From Viridibacterium sediminicola (GTDB taxonomy: Bacteria; Pseudomonadota; Gammaproteobacteria; Burkholderiales; Rhodocyclaceae): a stretch of DNA of 64,000 nt. Position 1 is the first letter of the stretch. Each line of letters opens with the position of its first letter. The translations under genes were made by a program, and so were the position numbers. The stretch is from NCBI RefSeq assembly GCF_039631295.1, contig NZ_JBDIVE010000005.1:124001-188000 (forward strand), written 5' to 3'. This document shows positions 34,946 through 43,787 of this stretch, piece after piece. Below the pieces are notes generated by a model. It was given only the letters and a program-made list of their open reading frames with translations. It was not told the DNA's origin and did no database searches.

Positions 34946-35818
34946 TCAGGCGCGCGGGCTCAGCGCAATCATGGCAATCGAAACGAGGGCCAGCACGATG
35001 GCCAGACGATTGATCCAGCTCAAACGTTCACCGAAGAGAGTCATGCCCACCAGCGTTCCCAACAGCACCACGCCGATGTTCATGCTCGCGAACACCACCG
35101 CCGGTTGCCCCGGCAAGGCGCGATGCGCGCTGACGTAGAAAATGATGTTGCCGAAGTTGATCAGCCCCAACAGCAGGCCGGCCCCCAGGCTGCGCGCAGA
35201 CAGCTTGACCTGGCCGCGCCGCACGCGCCAGAACTGCCATAGCGCCATGCCGATGAAGGCCAGCACGAAGCACAACTGCAAAGAGGCACCGAAGGGCGTG
35301 CCTGCGGCGGCGATGTGTTTGAGCAGCACGTCAACGAGGGCAAAGCCACCCCACACGGTCAGCAATGCAGGCCAGGCAGCCGCTGAACTGGGCTCCACAG
35401 ACTGATCCGCGCGCGTGCGCAACAGCAGGCCGAGCACAGCGAGCAAACCCAGGGCCAGCCCGGCGAGCTTGAGGGGATTTGCCTGCTCGCCGAACCACAG
35501 GAAGGCCGCCAGCAAGGACAACAACAAGGACAGGCGCTGCGCCACATCGGTCCGCACAATGCCGGCAGTGCGCACGCTATGCGCCAGCACCAGAAACAGC
35601 GAGGGCAAGACGAAGGCCAGCATCAGCAAGGACGGCCAGGGCGCGCCCGGCTGTTGCAGACTGGCCAGCGGCGGCTGCAAGAGCAAGGCACAGAGCAGCG
35701 AGGCGGCCAGATAGTTACTGCACAGCGCCTGCGGGACATCGACCTGGTATGGCCGCGCCAGCTTGAGGAGAACGGAGACGAGCACACTGCACAGTGCGCT
35801 AAGCAGAACGAAATGCAT
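34946..35818 (-). CDS. EamA/DMT-type transporter
   Basis: About ten hydrophobic segments over 290 residues match the drug/metabolite transporter superfamily. The first is MHFVLLSALCSVLVSVLLKLA and the last ends RLAIVLALVSIAMIAL. The typical VVFASMNIGVVLLGTLVGMTLFGERLS motif lies in the second EamA half. Substrate unknown. The ATG at 35818 is chosen because the frame upstream to 36412 is antisense to DUF2946 and is not membrane-like. It diverges from the DUF2946 gene. Confidence 0.85.
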   Translation of the reverse strand: MHFVLLSALCSVLVSVLLKLARPYQVDVPQALCSNYLAASLLCALLLQPPLASLQQPGAPWPSLLMLAFVLPSLFLVLAHSVRTAGIVRTDVAQRLSLLLSLLAAFLWFGEQANPLKLAGLALGLLAVLGLLLRTRADQSVEPSSAAAWPALLTVWGGFALVDVLLKHIAAAGTPFGASLQLCFVLAFIGMALWQFWRVRRGQVKLSARSLGAGLLLGLINFGNIIFYVSAHRALPGQPAVVFASMNIGVVLLGTLVGMTLFGERLSWINRLAIVLALVSIAMIALSPRA

Positions 35819-35926
35819 GGTAATGAACGAGGTCGCGTTGCAAAGCGGGTCATTGTGCGGCAAAAACAGCGCCGGGCATGAGCCCCCGCAAAAGGCAGGC
35901 GACGGGCTTTTCGCTACAATCCTTCC

Positions 35927-36319
35927 ATGAGGACGCAAAAACTCCGCTCGGGATGGATCACATGGCTTGCGCTTGCCGCAATCATGCTGAGCACACTTTC
36001 GCCCTCGATCTCGCACTGGCTGCGCGCTTACGGACCACAGCGCGCGGTGCTGGTCGAAATCTGCACGCTGGAAGGCTCGCGCTGGATACAGCAATCCCTG
36101 CCCCCCGCCGATGAGCTTCCCGTCTCGCGGCACGCCAGCATCTTCGAGCACTGCCCCTACTGCGCGCTGCAAAATCTGGCCGTGCTCCCCAGTAGCACAC
36201 AGCGTCTGCAGCTCGCCAGCTGGCGCCCGATTGCACCCACGCACCCTGCCCGGCGTCCCGCGCCGAGCGTGTCGCTGTGGCCTGATGCGCAGCCACGCGC
36301 ACCCCCGCTTTCCGCCTGA
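35927..36319 (+). CDS. DUF2946 protein
   Basis: The 130-residue protein has an N-terminal signal or membrane segment (WITWLALAAIMLSTLSPSI), then VLVEICTLEGSRW and the HCPYCALQNLAVL motif typical of DUF2946. The Cys residues suggest metal or heme-linked redox chemistry, but function is unknown. A TACAAT -10-like box lies at 35915-35920, seven bases before the start. A second DUF2946-like gene lies on the other side of the cyd cluster. Confidence 0.75.
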   Translation: MRTQKLRSGWITWLALAAIMLSTLSPSISHWLRAYGPQRAVLVEICTLEGSRWIQQSLPPADELPVSRHASIFEHCPYCALQNLAVLPSSTQRLQLASWRPIAPTHPARRPAPSVSLWPDAQPRAPPLSA

Positions 36320-36423
36320 TCCCCTTCTCGCGGTGCGCAGCAGCGCACCAGTGTCGAATCCGGCCGGCGCATGCACACACGCAGCTCCGGCCCTTGCAGC
36401 GTCGTGCTGCATGGAGATCTTGT

Positions 36424-37038
36424 ATGGGAAAAGCAGAAACCTCGCTGCTGGCGTGCCAGCACGAGGCCAGCCTGGCCGAGCGGCGTCATCTGCGGCGCGG
36501 CGACATCATTCATCACGCCGGTAGCGTGGGCCGCACCTGGCGCGTGCTCAGCGGCAGCTTGCGCTTGGACGTCCCCGGCGATTCAGGCCCCGTCTTCGCT
36601 GGCCTGGCTTTACGCGACGACATCATCGGCGTCGAAACCCTCACCCGCGAGCGCTGCGCATTTACGGTCAGCGCCTTGTCCGATTGCGTGCTGGAGCCCT
36701 GGAGCGCTTACACCAGCCACCACGAGCTGCAACACATCCTCGCCCGCAACGCACTGCGAGCTGCCGCCATGATGGAAGTGCGCAGCGGTCTTTCCGCTTC
36801 GCGCGTGCGCAACCTGATCCGCCTGCTGAACAGCGCTGCGCAGCCCGACGAGGCCGACACGCCACAAGCCTTGCCGGATCAGTGCGCCATGGCCGAGATC
36901 ACCGGCCTGACCCACGAGACGGTGTGCCGCGTCATCGCACAGATGCGCAAGGATGGCGAACTCAAACGTGCCAGCTCGGGCAAGAAGCAATTCATCGTGC
37001 AACTGAGAACCGACGGCGCGCCCGCAGTGACTTGCTGA
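36424..37038 (+). CDS. Crp/Fnr-family transcriptional regulator
   Basis: The 204-residue protein has an effector beta-roll domain (LRRGDIIHHAGSVGRTWRVLSGSLRL) and a C-terminal winged helix with ITGLTHETVCRVIAQMRKDG. No N-terminal Cys cluster of the FNR kind is visible, so oxygen sensing by an Fe-S cluster is unlikely. The convergent neighbour is the cytochrome bd operon, making control of cyd genes plausible. The ATG at 36424 is preferred to the earlier ATG at 36394. Confidence 0.88.
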   Translation: MGKAETSLLACQHEASLAERRHLRRGDIIHHAGSVGRTWRVLSGSLRLDVPGDSGPVFAGLALRDDIIGVETLTRERCAFTVSALSDCVLEPWSAYTSHHELQHILARNALRAAAMMEVRSGLSASRVRNLIRLLNSAAQPDEADTPQALPDQCAMAEITGLTHETVCRVIAQMRKDGELKRASSGKKQFIVQLRTDGAPAVTC

Positions 37039-37053
37039 AACAGCCGTCTGGCG

Positions 37054-37086
37054 AAAAAAACGGCGGGTCGATGCCCGCCGTTTTTT
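37054..37086. terminator. bidirectional terminator between crp-like gene and cydX
   Basis: AAAAAAACGGCGGG (37054-37067) and CCCGCCGTTTTTT (37074-37086) form a perfect stem with loop TCGATG. It has A- and T-runs on both sides, so it can end the rightward regulator and the leftward cyd operon. Confidence 0.92.
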
Positions 37087-37090
37087 ATGT

Positions 37091-37195
37091 CTACTCCGCT
37101 TTGTTGCGTTCGTCCTGTGACTCCAGCCACAGCGCGTTCACCACAGCGAGCAACACGGCAAAACCGGTGCCCAGAATCCAGCTGAAATACCACAT
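37091..37195 (-). CDS. cydX: cytochrome bd small subunit CydX
   Basis: This 34-residue single-helix protein starts MWYFSWILGTGFAVLLAVVN, very close to E. coli CydX (MWYFAWILGT). CydX stabilises the hemes of CydAB in the membrane. It lies 14 bases after cydB, and the bidirectional terminator follows at once. Confidence 0.95.
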   Translation of the reverse strand: MWYFSWILGTGFAVLLAVVNALWLESQDERNKAE

Positions 37196-37209
37196 GATGT
37201 TTCTCCCTT

Positions 37210-38346
37210 TCAGTAGGCCGAATGCTTGTTGGCCTGGATGTGCGCAACGGTGAGCTTGCCGCGCATCGCGCGGTAGGCCCAGCTGGTGTAGAGGATGATG
37301 ATCGGCGTCATCACCAGGGCGACCCAGAACATGATGCCCAGAGTGCGCTGACTGGAGACGCAATCCCACACCGTGAGGCTGCTGCCCGGCTGGCTGCTCG
37401 ATGGCAACACGAAGGGGAAGATCGACACGCCGGCCGTGAAGATGATGCCCAGCTCGGCAATCCCAGTCGCGATGAAGGCCAGACTGCCGCGCTTGCTGGC
37501 AACGAGCAGTATGCTCAGCACACCACCGATGAAGCCCAAGGCAGGAATCAGCATCGTCAGCGGGTAGCGCTGGTAGTTCTCCAGCCAGGCGCCGGCCTGC
37601 ACCACCACGGTCTTGGTGAGCGGGCTTTGTGCTGCGCCGGGCTCGACCACCGAGCTGATCACGTAGCCCGGCATGTCAGCCACCATCACACCGCCCAATG
37701 CGAAAGCCAGCAGCATGATCAGCGTGAAGATCATCGATGCGCGTCGGGCGCGCTGCTGCACTTGGCCTTCGGTGCGGATCACCAGATAGTTGGCACCATG
37801 AGCGACCAGCATGCTCAGGCTCACCACACCGCAGAGCAGCGCAAAGGGATTGAACAGCGCCCAGAAGCTGCCGGTGTAGTACGGCATCATGATGTCGCTG
37901 AAGTGGAAGGGCACGCCCTGGATCACATTGCCAAACGCCACGCCGAAGACCAGCGCCGGCACGGCGCTGCCGACGAAGATGCCCCAGTCCCAGAAGCTGC
38001 GCCAGCGCGCATCCGGCACCTTGCTGCGGTAGTCGAAGCCGACCGGGCGGAAGAACAAGGCCCACAGCACCGCCAGCATCGCAAAGTAGAAGCCGGAGAA
38101 CGCCGCCGCGTAGACCAGCGGCCAGGCTGCGAAGATCGCCCCGCCGGCAGTGATGAACCACACCTGATTCCCCTCCCAGTGCGGACCGACGCTATTGAGG
38201 ATCACGCGGCGCTCATCATCGCTCTTGCCCACAAAAGGCAGCAGCGTGCCTACACCCATGTCATGGCCGTCCATGACGGCAAAGCCCAGCAGCAGTACGC
38301 CGACGAGCAGCCACCAGATGAGCTTCAGAATTTCGTAGTCGATCAT
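37210..38346 (-). CDS. cydB: cytochrome bd ubiquinol oxidase subunit II
   Basis: CydB is the second core subunit of cytochrome bd, the high-affinity oxygen-reducing quinol oxidase. The 378-residue, multi-helix protein starts MIDYEILKLIWWLLVGVLLLGFAVMDGHDMGVGTLLPFVG, typical of the E. coli protein (379 residues). GPHWEGNQVWFITAGGAIFAAWP is also conserved. It starts 2 bases after cydA. Confidence 0.98.
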   Translation of the reverse strand: MIDYEILKLIWWLLVGVLLLGFAVMDGHDMGVGTLLPFVGKSDDERRVILNSVGPHWEGNQVWFITAGGAIFAAWPLVYAAAFSGFYFAMLAVLWALFFRPVGFDYRSKVPDARWRSFWDWGIFVGSAVPALVFGVAFGNVIQGVPFHFSDIMMPYYTGSFWALFNPFALLCGVVSLSMLVAHGANYLVIRTEGQVQQRARRASMIFTLIMLLAFALGGVMVADMPGYVISSVVEPGAAQSPLTKTVVVQAGAWLENYQRYPLTMLIPALGFIGGVLSILLVASKRGSLAFIATGIAELGIIFTAGVSIFPFVLPSSSQPGSSLTVWDCVSSQRTLGIMFWVALVMTPIIILYTSWAYRAMRGKLTVAHIQANKHSAY

Positions 38347-38348
38347 GC

Positions 38349-39917
38349 TCAGACTCCCTTCGCAGCGCTGGCGGTTTCAAGGTGATAGCGACCCGAGCCC
38401 AGACTGGCCGGCCCCAGACGCGCGTACTTGAACATCAGGTAGAGCTCGGCAATCAGCAAGCCGGTGTAGAACAGCAGGAAGCCGCCGAGCGAGAACCACA
38501 GGCTGCCGGCTGACAGCGCCGAGGTCGACAGATGGGTGGGCAGCACGCCGTGGATGGTCCAGGGCTGACGACCATACTCGGCGACGAACCAGCCCAGCTC
38601 GCAGGCCACCCAGGGCAGCGGAATGCCCCACACGGCCCACTTGAGCAGCCACTTTTTCTGCATGAAGCTGTTGCGTGCGGCAAACCAGAACGACAGCACG
38701 AACAGGCTCAGGAAGCACAGCGACAAAGCGACCATGATGCGGAAACTCCAGAACATCGGCGCCACCGCAGGAATCGCATCATCCACCGCGCGCGCCTTCA
38801 TCTCCGGCGTCGCCTGGCTGACATCGGCCACGTATTTCTTGAGCAGCAGGCCATAGCCCAGATCGGCTTTCACGGCGCTGAAGTTGGCCAGCAAGGTGGC
38901 GTTCTTCGGCTCACGACGCAGCGCTTCGAGCGCCTTGACGGCAAGGATGCCGCGATCGATGCGCGCAGCAATGCGCTGTTCGAGCTCGTCGATGCCGGGA
39001 ATCTGCTTGTCGGTACTGCGTGTGCCGATCAGCCCCATCACGTAGGGGATCTTGATCTCCATGTGAGTGGTGCGCGTCTTCTCATCGGGGAAGCCGAACA
39101 GGGTCAGCCCGGCCGGCGCCGGCTCGGTGTGCCACATCGCCTCCATCGCGGCGAGCTTGGTTTCCTGCGTTTCCGCCGCGGTGTAACCGGATTCGTCACC
39201 GAGCACGATCACCGACAGCGCTGCAGCCAGACCGAAGGAGGCCGCAATGCGGAAGGAACGGCGTGCGAATTCCACATCACGCCCCTTGAGCAGATACCAG
39301 GCACTGACCCCCAGCACGAAGGCCGAACCGGTGACGTAGCCAGCGCTGATGGTGTGCACGAACTTGGCCTGCGCGACCGGGTTGAAGATCACATCAGTGA
39401 AGTTCGTCAGCTCCATGCGCATGGTGACCGGGTTGAAATCCGCGCCGACCGGGTTCTGCATCCAGCCATTGGCAATCAGGATCAGCACGGCGGAGAGATT
39501 GGAGCCGATGGCAACGAGGTAAGTCACCGTCAGGTGGCCGACTTTGCTCAGGCGATCCCAGCCAAAGAAGAACAGGCCGACAAAGGTGGACTCCAGGAAG
39601 AAGGCCAGCAAACCTTCGATGGCCAGCGGCGCACCGAAGATGTCACCTACGTAGTGCGAGTAGTAGGCCCAGTTGGTGCCAAACTGGAATTCCATGGTCA
39701 GTCCGGTGGTCACGCCCAGCGCAAAGTTGATGCCGAAGAGCTTGCCCCAAAACTTGGTCATGTCGCGATAGACCTCCTTGCCGGTCATCACATAGACAGT
39801 CTCCATGATGGCCAGCAGGAAGGACATCCCGAGCGTCAGCGGGACGAACAGGAAGTGATAAAGCGCTGTCGCCGCGAACTGCAGACGCGACAGATTTACA
39901 ACGGATTCCTCAATCAT
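38349..39917 (-). CDS. cydA: cytochrome bd ubiquinol oxidase subunit I
   Basis: CydA carries hemes b558, b595 and d. The 522-residue length equals E. coli and includes the long Q-loop (about residues 250-380). Heme ligands are His in LYHFLFVPLT near residue 19, His in KFVHTISAGYVTG near 186, and Met in FWSFRIMVALSL near 390. The GRQPW motif, conserved near the quinol side, is present in EYGRQPWTIHGVLPT. It overlaps the cydP stop by 4 bases and precedes cydB. Confidence 0.98.
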   Translation of the reverse strand: MIEESVVNLSRLQFAATALYHFLFVPLTLGMSFLLAIMETVYVMTGKEVYRDMTKFWGKLFGINFALGVTTGLTMEFQFGTNWAYYSHYVGDIFGAPLAIEGLLAFFLESTFVGLFFFGWDRLSKVGHLTVTYLVAIGSNLSAVLILIANGWMQNPVGADFNPVTMRMELTNFTDVIFNPVAQAKFVHTISAGYVTGSAFVLGVSAWYLLKGRDVEFARRSFRIAASFGLAAALSVIVLGDESGYTAAETQETKLAAMEAMWHTEPAPAGLTLFGFPDEKTRTTHMEIKIPYVMGLIGTRSTDKQIPGIDELEQRIAARIDRGILAVKALEALRREPKNATLLANFSAVKADLGYGLLLKKYVADVSQATPEMKARAVDDAIPAVAPMFWSFRIMVALSLCFLSLFVLSFWFAARNSFMQKKWLLKWAVWGIPLPWVACELGWFVAEYGRQPWTIHGVLPTHLSTSALSAGSLWFSLGGFLLFYTGLLIAELYLMFKYARLGPASLGSGRYHLETASAAKGV

Positions 39918-40174
39918 TTTTGCTCCGTTTTGTGTGTTTCGATTGAAGGCGACGGAGTGGCCGGCGCGGCGCCTCCGTCGATCAGGGCGCCCAGACGCGC
40001 GGCCGACTCCTGCTTGCTGGCCGGGTGACTGAAAAACATCATCTTGATGAGGATCAGCACCGCCAGCTTGAGCACCAGGGTCAGCACGATTTCGCGCCGC
40101 AAAGGCGAGCGCCAGGCTTTGCGTGGCGGCTTGCCAGCCGCCAGCGCAGGAATTTCATCTTGAGTAGGGGTCAT
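39914..40174 (-). CDS. cydP: cytochrome bd accessory small subunit CydP
   Basis: The 86-residue protein has a basic start and one membrane helix in WRSPLRREIVLTLVLKLAVLILIKMMFF, the pattern of the putative CydP small subunit that precedes cydA in betaproteobacteria. Its stop overlaps the cydA start as ATGA. The ATG at 40174 fits the family; the frame upstream to 40270 does not. Confidence 0.85.
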   Translation of the reverse strand: MTPTQDEIPALAAGKPPRKAWRSPLRREIVLTLVLKLAVLILIKMMFFSHPASKQESAARLGALIDGGAAPATPSPSIETHKTEQK

Positions 40175-40279
40175 GCCCGCTCCTGCAAACACGCGCCCGC
40201 GCCTCAGCGCGCACACCGGCACGCTGCGCAGGGCGACACACACCACCAGCACAGGCTGGTGGCGTATCACGCATGTAAA

Positions 40280-40687
40280 TCAGGCAAGACGAAGGGGTGG
40301 CGCGCGGGGAATGCTGGGTGGCCAGGGTTTGCTCTGGCCGGGTGATGTCAGTTGTACACGCAAGGGCAAACGCTGGCGCGCGGGGGACAGCTCCTGCACG
40401 GGCGCCGCGATGAGCGTCGCCGCGTCCTGGCTGGCCAGGCAGAACTGGCAGCGCATTTGATGGCCGCTAGTCTCGGCCGGAACCGAGTCCTCACGCCCAA
40501 CATCGACCACGATTTTCTTGAGGCCGAACGAGGTGCACAGCTCAATGACCTGCTTGCCGGCCGACACCGCGAACAGGTAGGAGAGCGTCGGCACCAGGGC
40601 ATTGATGAAGGCCGCGCACAGGGCGATGCGCAGCCACAACAAAAGCTGTCGTCGATACATCGGTCTGCCGAAAACCATTCTACTCAT
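40280..40687 (-). CDS. DUF2946-like protein
   Basis: The 135-residue protein has an N-terminal membrane or signal segment (LLLWLRIALCAAFINALVPTLSYL), then VIELCTSFGLKKIVVD and MRCQFCLAS. These parallel the ICT..G and CPYC features of the gene at 35927, so it is probably also DUF2946. Starts at 40687 and 40660 are both possible and neither has a good ribosome site. It lies just upstream of cydP in the same direction. Confidence 0.65.
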   Translation of the reverse strand: MSRMVFGRPMYRRQLLLWLRIALCAAFINALVPTLSYLFAVSAGKQVIELCTSFGLKKIVVDVGREDSVPAETSGHQMRCQFCLASQDAATLIAAPVQELSPARQRLPLRVQLTSPGQSKPWPPSIPRAPPLRLA

Positions 40688-40753
40688 AGGGGCAATTTTA
40701 GCCTGCTTTGCCCTGCCTCACAGCCAGCACTTGTACCTAGACCACGAGCTCCG

Positions 40754-42265
40754 CTACTGGAAGGCGACTTCGGCGAAGCTGCGCAGCTTGCGGCTGTGCA
40801 AGGCGTTGAGGCCACGCTCACGCAGAATCTCCAGCGCGCGGATGCCGATGCGCAAATGCTGATCAACACGCTCGCGGTAGAAGTGGTTAGCCATGCCCGG
40901 CAGTTTGATCTCGCCATGCAAGGGTTTGTCGCTCACACAGAGCAAGGTGCCGTAGGGCACGCGGAAGCGAAAACCGTTGGCGGCAATCGTCGCGCTTTCC
41001 ATATCGAGCGCTACCGCGCGGCTCTGGCTGAAACGGCGCTGCGGCGTGTTGTCGGGCAGCAGCTCCCAGTTGCGATTGTCTGTCGTCGCCACCGTTCCGG
41101 TACGCAACAGACTTTTGAGCGCCGCGCCTTGCAGGCCGGTGACATCGGCCACCGCCGATTCAAGCGCGACCTGGATCTCGGCCAGCGCCGGAATCGGCAC
41201 CCACACCGGCAGCTCCTCATCGAGCACATGGTCTTCGCGCACATAGGCATGCGCCAGCACATAGTCGCCCAACTCCTGCGTGGTGCGCAGACCTGCGCAG
41301 TGCCCAAGCATCAGCCAGGCGTAGGGACGCAGTACCGCAACATGATCGGTGATGGTCTTGGCGTTTGACGGGCCGACACCGATGTTGATCATCGTGATAC
41401 CGCCCTTGTCGCCACGCGTCAGGTGATAAGCCGGCATCTGCGGCAGGCGCGGCGGCGCCTTGCCCAGGGCGTCCTCAACCTGTGCCGGCAGGCCGCTACG
41501 ACGCGTGACCACATTGCCCGGCTCGATGAAAGCTTCATACACGCTTGAAGCATCGGCCATCGCCTCATGACCCATGCGCACGAATTCGTCGATATAGAAC
41601 TGGTAGTTGGTGAACAACACGAAGTTCTGGAAGTGGTCCGGCGAAGTCCCGGTGTAATGGCGCAAGCGCTGCAGCGAATAATCCATGCGCGGCGCGGTGA
41701 ACAGCGCAAGCGGCTGCGCCTCGCCCGGGCGCGGCTCGAAAGTGCCATTGGCGATGCCATCGTCCATCACCGAGAGATCGGGCAGATCGAACACATCGCG
41801 CATCAGCATGCGCCGCTCGGCGCTCATATTGCCTTCGATGTGATCGTGATCACCGAAGGAGAAATGCACCGGAATCGGCTGCGAACTGGAACCGACCTCG
41901 ATCTCCACCGCGTGATTCTGCAGCAGCAGGCGGAACTGTTCGCGGTAATAATTGGCGAACAGATCAGGACGCGTCAGTGTGGTTTCGTAATGACCGGGAC
42001 CGGCCACGAAACCATAGCTGAGGTGCTTATCCGCCCCGCGCGCCTGCGCCACCGTATCGGTGTGCACGCGCACGAAGGGATAACAGGCGCGCACCCGTGC
42101 GTGACTGGCCCCGACATCCGCCTCCAGCGCTTCACCGGCGACGAAACGCTGCAGCGCCTCGCGCAGGTGCGCAATGCTGTTGTTATAAATCAGCTGAACC
42201 TGGGCCAGAGCGGCATCGGCATCAGAGAAACGCATCGGTGCAATGAAAGGCGGACGGTAAGGCAT
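40754..42265 (-). CDS. amn: AMP nucleosidase
   Basis: Amn splits AMP into adenine and ribose 5-phosphate and helps set adenylate levels. The 503-residue product has the N-terminal AMP nucleosidase domain and the C-terminal nucleoside phosphorylase-like core (GGITMINIGVGPSNAKTITDHVAVLRP, AVALDMESATIAANGFRFRVP). The length fits the E. coli enzyme (about 484). It appears to be a single-gene unit. Confidence 0.95.
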   Translation of the reverse strand: MPYRPPFIAPMRFSDADAALAQVQLIYNNSIAHLREALQRFVAGEALEADVGASHARVRACYPFVRVHTDTVAQARGADKHLSYGFVAGPGHYETTLTRPDLFANYYREQFRLLLQNHAVEIEVGSSSQPIPVHFSFGDHDHIEGNMSAERRMLMRDVFDLPDLSVMDDGIANGTFEPRPGEAQPLALFTAPRMDYSLQRLRHYTGTSPDHFQNFVLFTNYQFYIDEFVRMGHEAMADASSVYEAFIEPGNVVTRRSGLPAQVEDALGKAPPRLPQMPAYHLTRGDKGGITMINIGVGPSNAKTITDHVAVLRPYAWLMLGHCAGLRTTQELGDYVLAHAYVREDHVLDEELPVWVPIPALAEIQVALESAVADVTGLQGAALKSLLRTGTVATTDNRNWELLPDNTPQRRFSQSRAVALDMESATIAANGFRFRVPYGTLLCVSDKPLHGEIKLPGMANHFYRERVDQHLRIGIRALEILRERGLNALHSRKLRSFAEVAFQ

Positions 42266-42492
42266 GGCAACAGACTCGGCAACAGAGGTTCAGACACGCA
42301 GCGCCCGCAACACCGACGCCGCTCGCAAGCTGCCTAGGATACGCGAAGCACGGCAAAGCGCGCACAGCGCATGCGGCCGTCCCCGACGAAGCGCCCACGC
42401 GGCAGAGCAACAAGTCGACACAATTGACCAACGGCATCTTGCGTGCAGACAGCCGACATTACAGGCTTACCTGATCCGCGCTCCAACACACC

Positions 42493-43725
42493 ATGTCCAT
42501 CGACAATCTGCCACGCCGACGCCTGCTCGGCCTGGCCTTGCTGCCAAGCCTCTCCTCGATGCTGCTGGCCGCCTGCGCGGCGCGCCCAGAAGCACGCCCG
42601 AATGCACGCGACGCTGCACAGCAAAGCTTTCTCGACAAGGCCTATCGCACTGATCTGCCGCTCCATCTGGAGAGCCACCGCAGCAGCCTGAACGGCCCGC
42701 ACGGCACGATCTACACCGAGATGACGGCGCCGCGAGATGGCGGCAACTACCCGATCGTCATCTACCTGCCCGGCCTCGCGGAGAGCACCTCGGATGGCAT
42801 CAGCTGGCGCAGCGCACTGGCCGAAGCAGGCTATGCGGTGCTCAGCATCCAGGCGCAGGGCGATGGCAGCGCCCTGCTCGCCAGCGATCTGGCGCGCGCC
42901 GGTGACTTCAACCAGATCGGCCGCCAGGCCTTCCGCGCCGAAGCCCTGCAACAGCGCATGGACAACCTTGCCTTCGTACTTGCACAGTTGCCGAAGCTGG
43001 CCAAGGAGGATTTGCTCTATGCTCGCGGCGACGCTTCACGCCTGCTGATCGCCGGTTTTGATCTGGGCGCGCAAACCGCGCAAGCCATGGCCAGCACCGC
43101 GACCATGCTGCCCGCTGGTTTGCGCGGACTGATCCTGATCAGCCCCTATCATGATCGCCAGCAGAGCGACAGCGAGCTTTACGCCAAGCTGCAGCTACCG
43201 GTGCTGAACATCACCTCGGCCATCGATGTCGATGACTACGGCGTCGTCACCGATGCGGCAGCACGCATCGTGCCCTATCAATCCATGCCACGCGGTGAAA
43301 AGTACCTGCTGGTAATGCGCGCGATGAGCCACCGCAATCTGGGCGGCAAGGACAATCTCGATGAAATGATGTCGAAGAAAGACGCCGGCGCTGGCGCCAA
43401 GGGCCGCCGTGGTAGTGGCTCGCCCCCTGAGGGTGGTGGCATGGGCGGCGGGCCTGGTGGAGGAATGGGTGGAGGTATGGGTGGCGGCCCCGGCGGAGGC
43501 ATGGGCGGAGAAGGCTCAGGCGGCAAGGGAGGCTTCGGCGCACCCGGCGGCGATAAAGCGGGCCCTGACGACACCGCCAACAGCCAGCAAGGCTTTACGG
43601 TACTGCGCAGCGTCATGCTGGCCTTTGCCGACAGCACCGCCAAGAACGATAGCGCCGCACAAGACTGGCTGACACTGGACGCGCCGCGCTGGCTGCGCCC
43701 GCTCGGCACGCTGAGCATCAAGTAG
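42493..43725 (+). CDS. alpha/beta-hydrolase-fold protein with Asp in the nucleophile elbow and Gly/Met insert
   Basis: The 410-residue protein has a Tat- or lipoprotein-like leader (PRRRLLGLALLPSLSSMLLAACAA). PIVIYLPGLAEST is the oxyanion-hole strand. The elbow reads IAGFDLGAQTA, where most relatives have GHSxG, so the nucleophile Ser is replaced by Asp. A disordered Gly/Met/Pro repeat interrupts the region before the last helix. It resembles platelet-activating-factor-acetylhydrolase or dienelactone-hydrolase-like exported proteins. Activity is uncertain. Confidence 0.7.
   Translation: MSIDNLPRRRLLGLALLPSLSSMLLAACAARPEARPNARDAAQQSFLDKAYRTDLPLHLESHRSSLNGPHGTIYTEMTAPRDGGNYPIVIYLPGLAESTSDGISWRSALAEAGYAVLSIQAQGDGSALLASDLARAGDFNQIGRQAFRAEALQQRMDNLAFVLAQLPKLAKEDLLYARGDASRLLIAGFDLGAQTAQAMASTATMLPAGLRGLILISPYHDRQQSDSELYAKLQLPVLNITSAIDVDDYGVVTDAAARIVPYQSMPRGEKYLLVMRAMSHRNLGGKDNLDEMMSKKDAGAGAKGRRGSGSPPEGGGMGGGPGGGMGGGMGGGPGGGMGGEGSGGKGGFGAPGGDKAGPDDTANSQQGFTVLRSVMLAFADSTAKNDSAAQDWLTLDAPRWLRPLGTLSIK
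43432..43533 (+). repeat. Gly/Met-rich coding tandem repeat
   Basis: Near-tandem units of GGCGGCGGCATG-like sequence encode GGMGGGPGGGMGGGMGGG-type protein. Variable copy number between strains is likely, because such tracts slip during replication. Confidence 0.7.
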
Positions 43726-43787
43726 CGGCTGCAGGTATGATGGGCGTCCCTGCTGGCGGACAGCTGCCGGCACACGTCCATCCTGCC

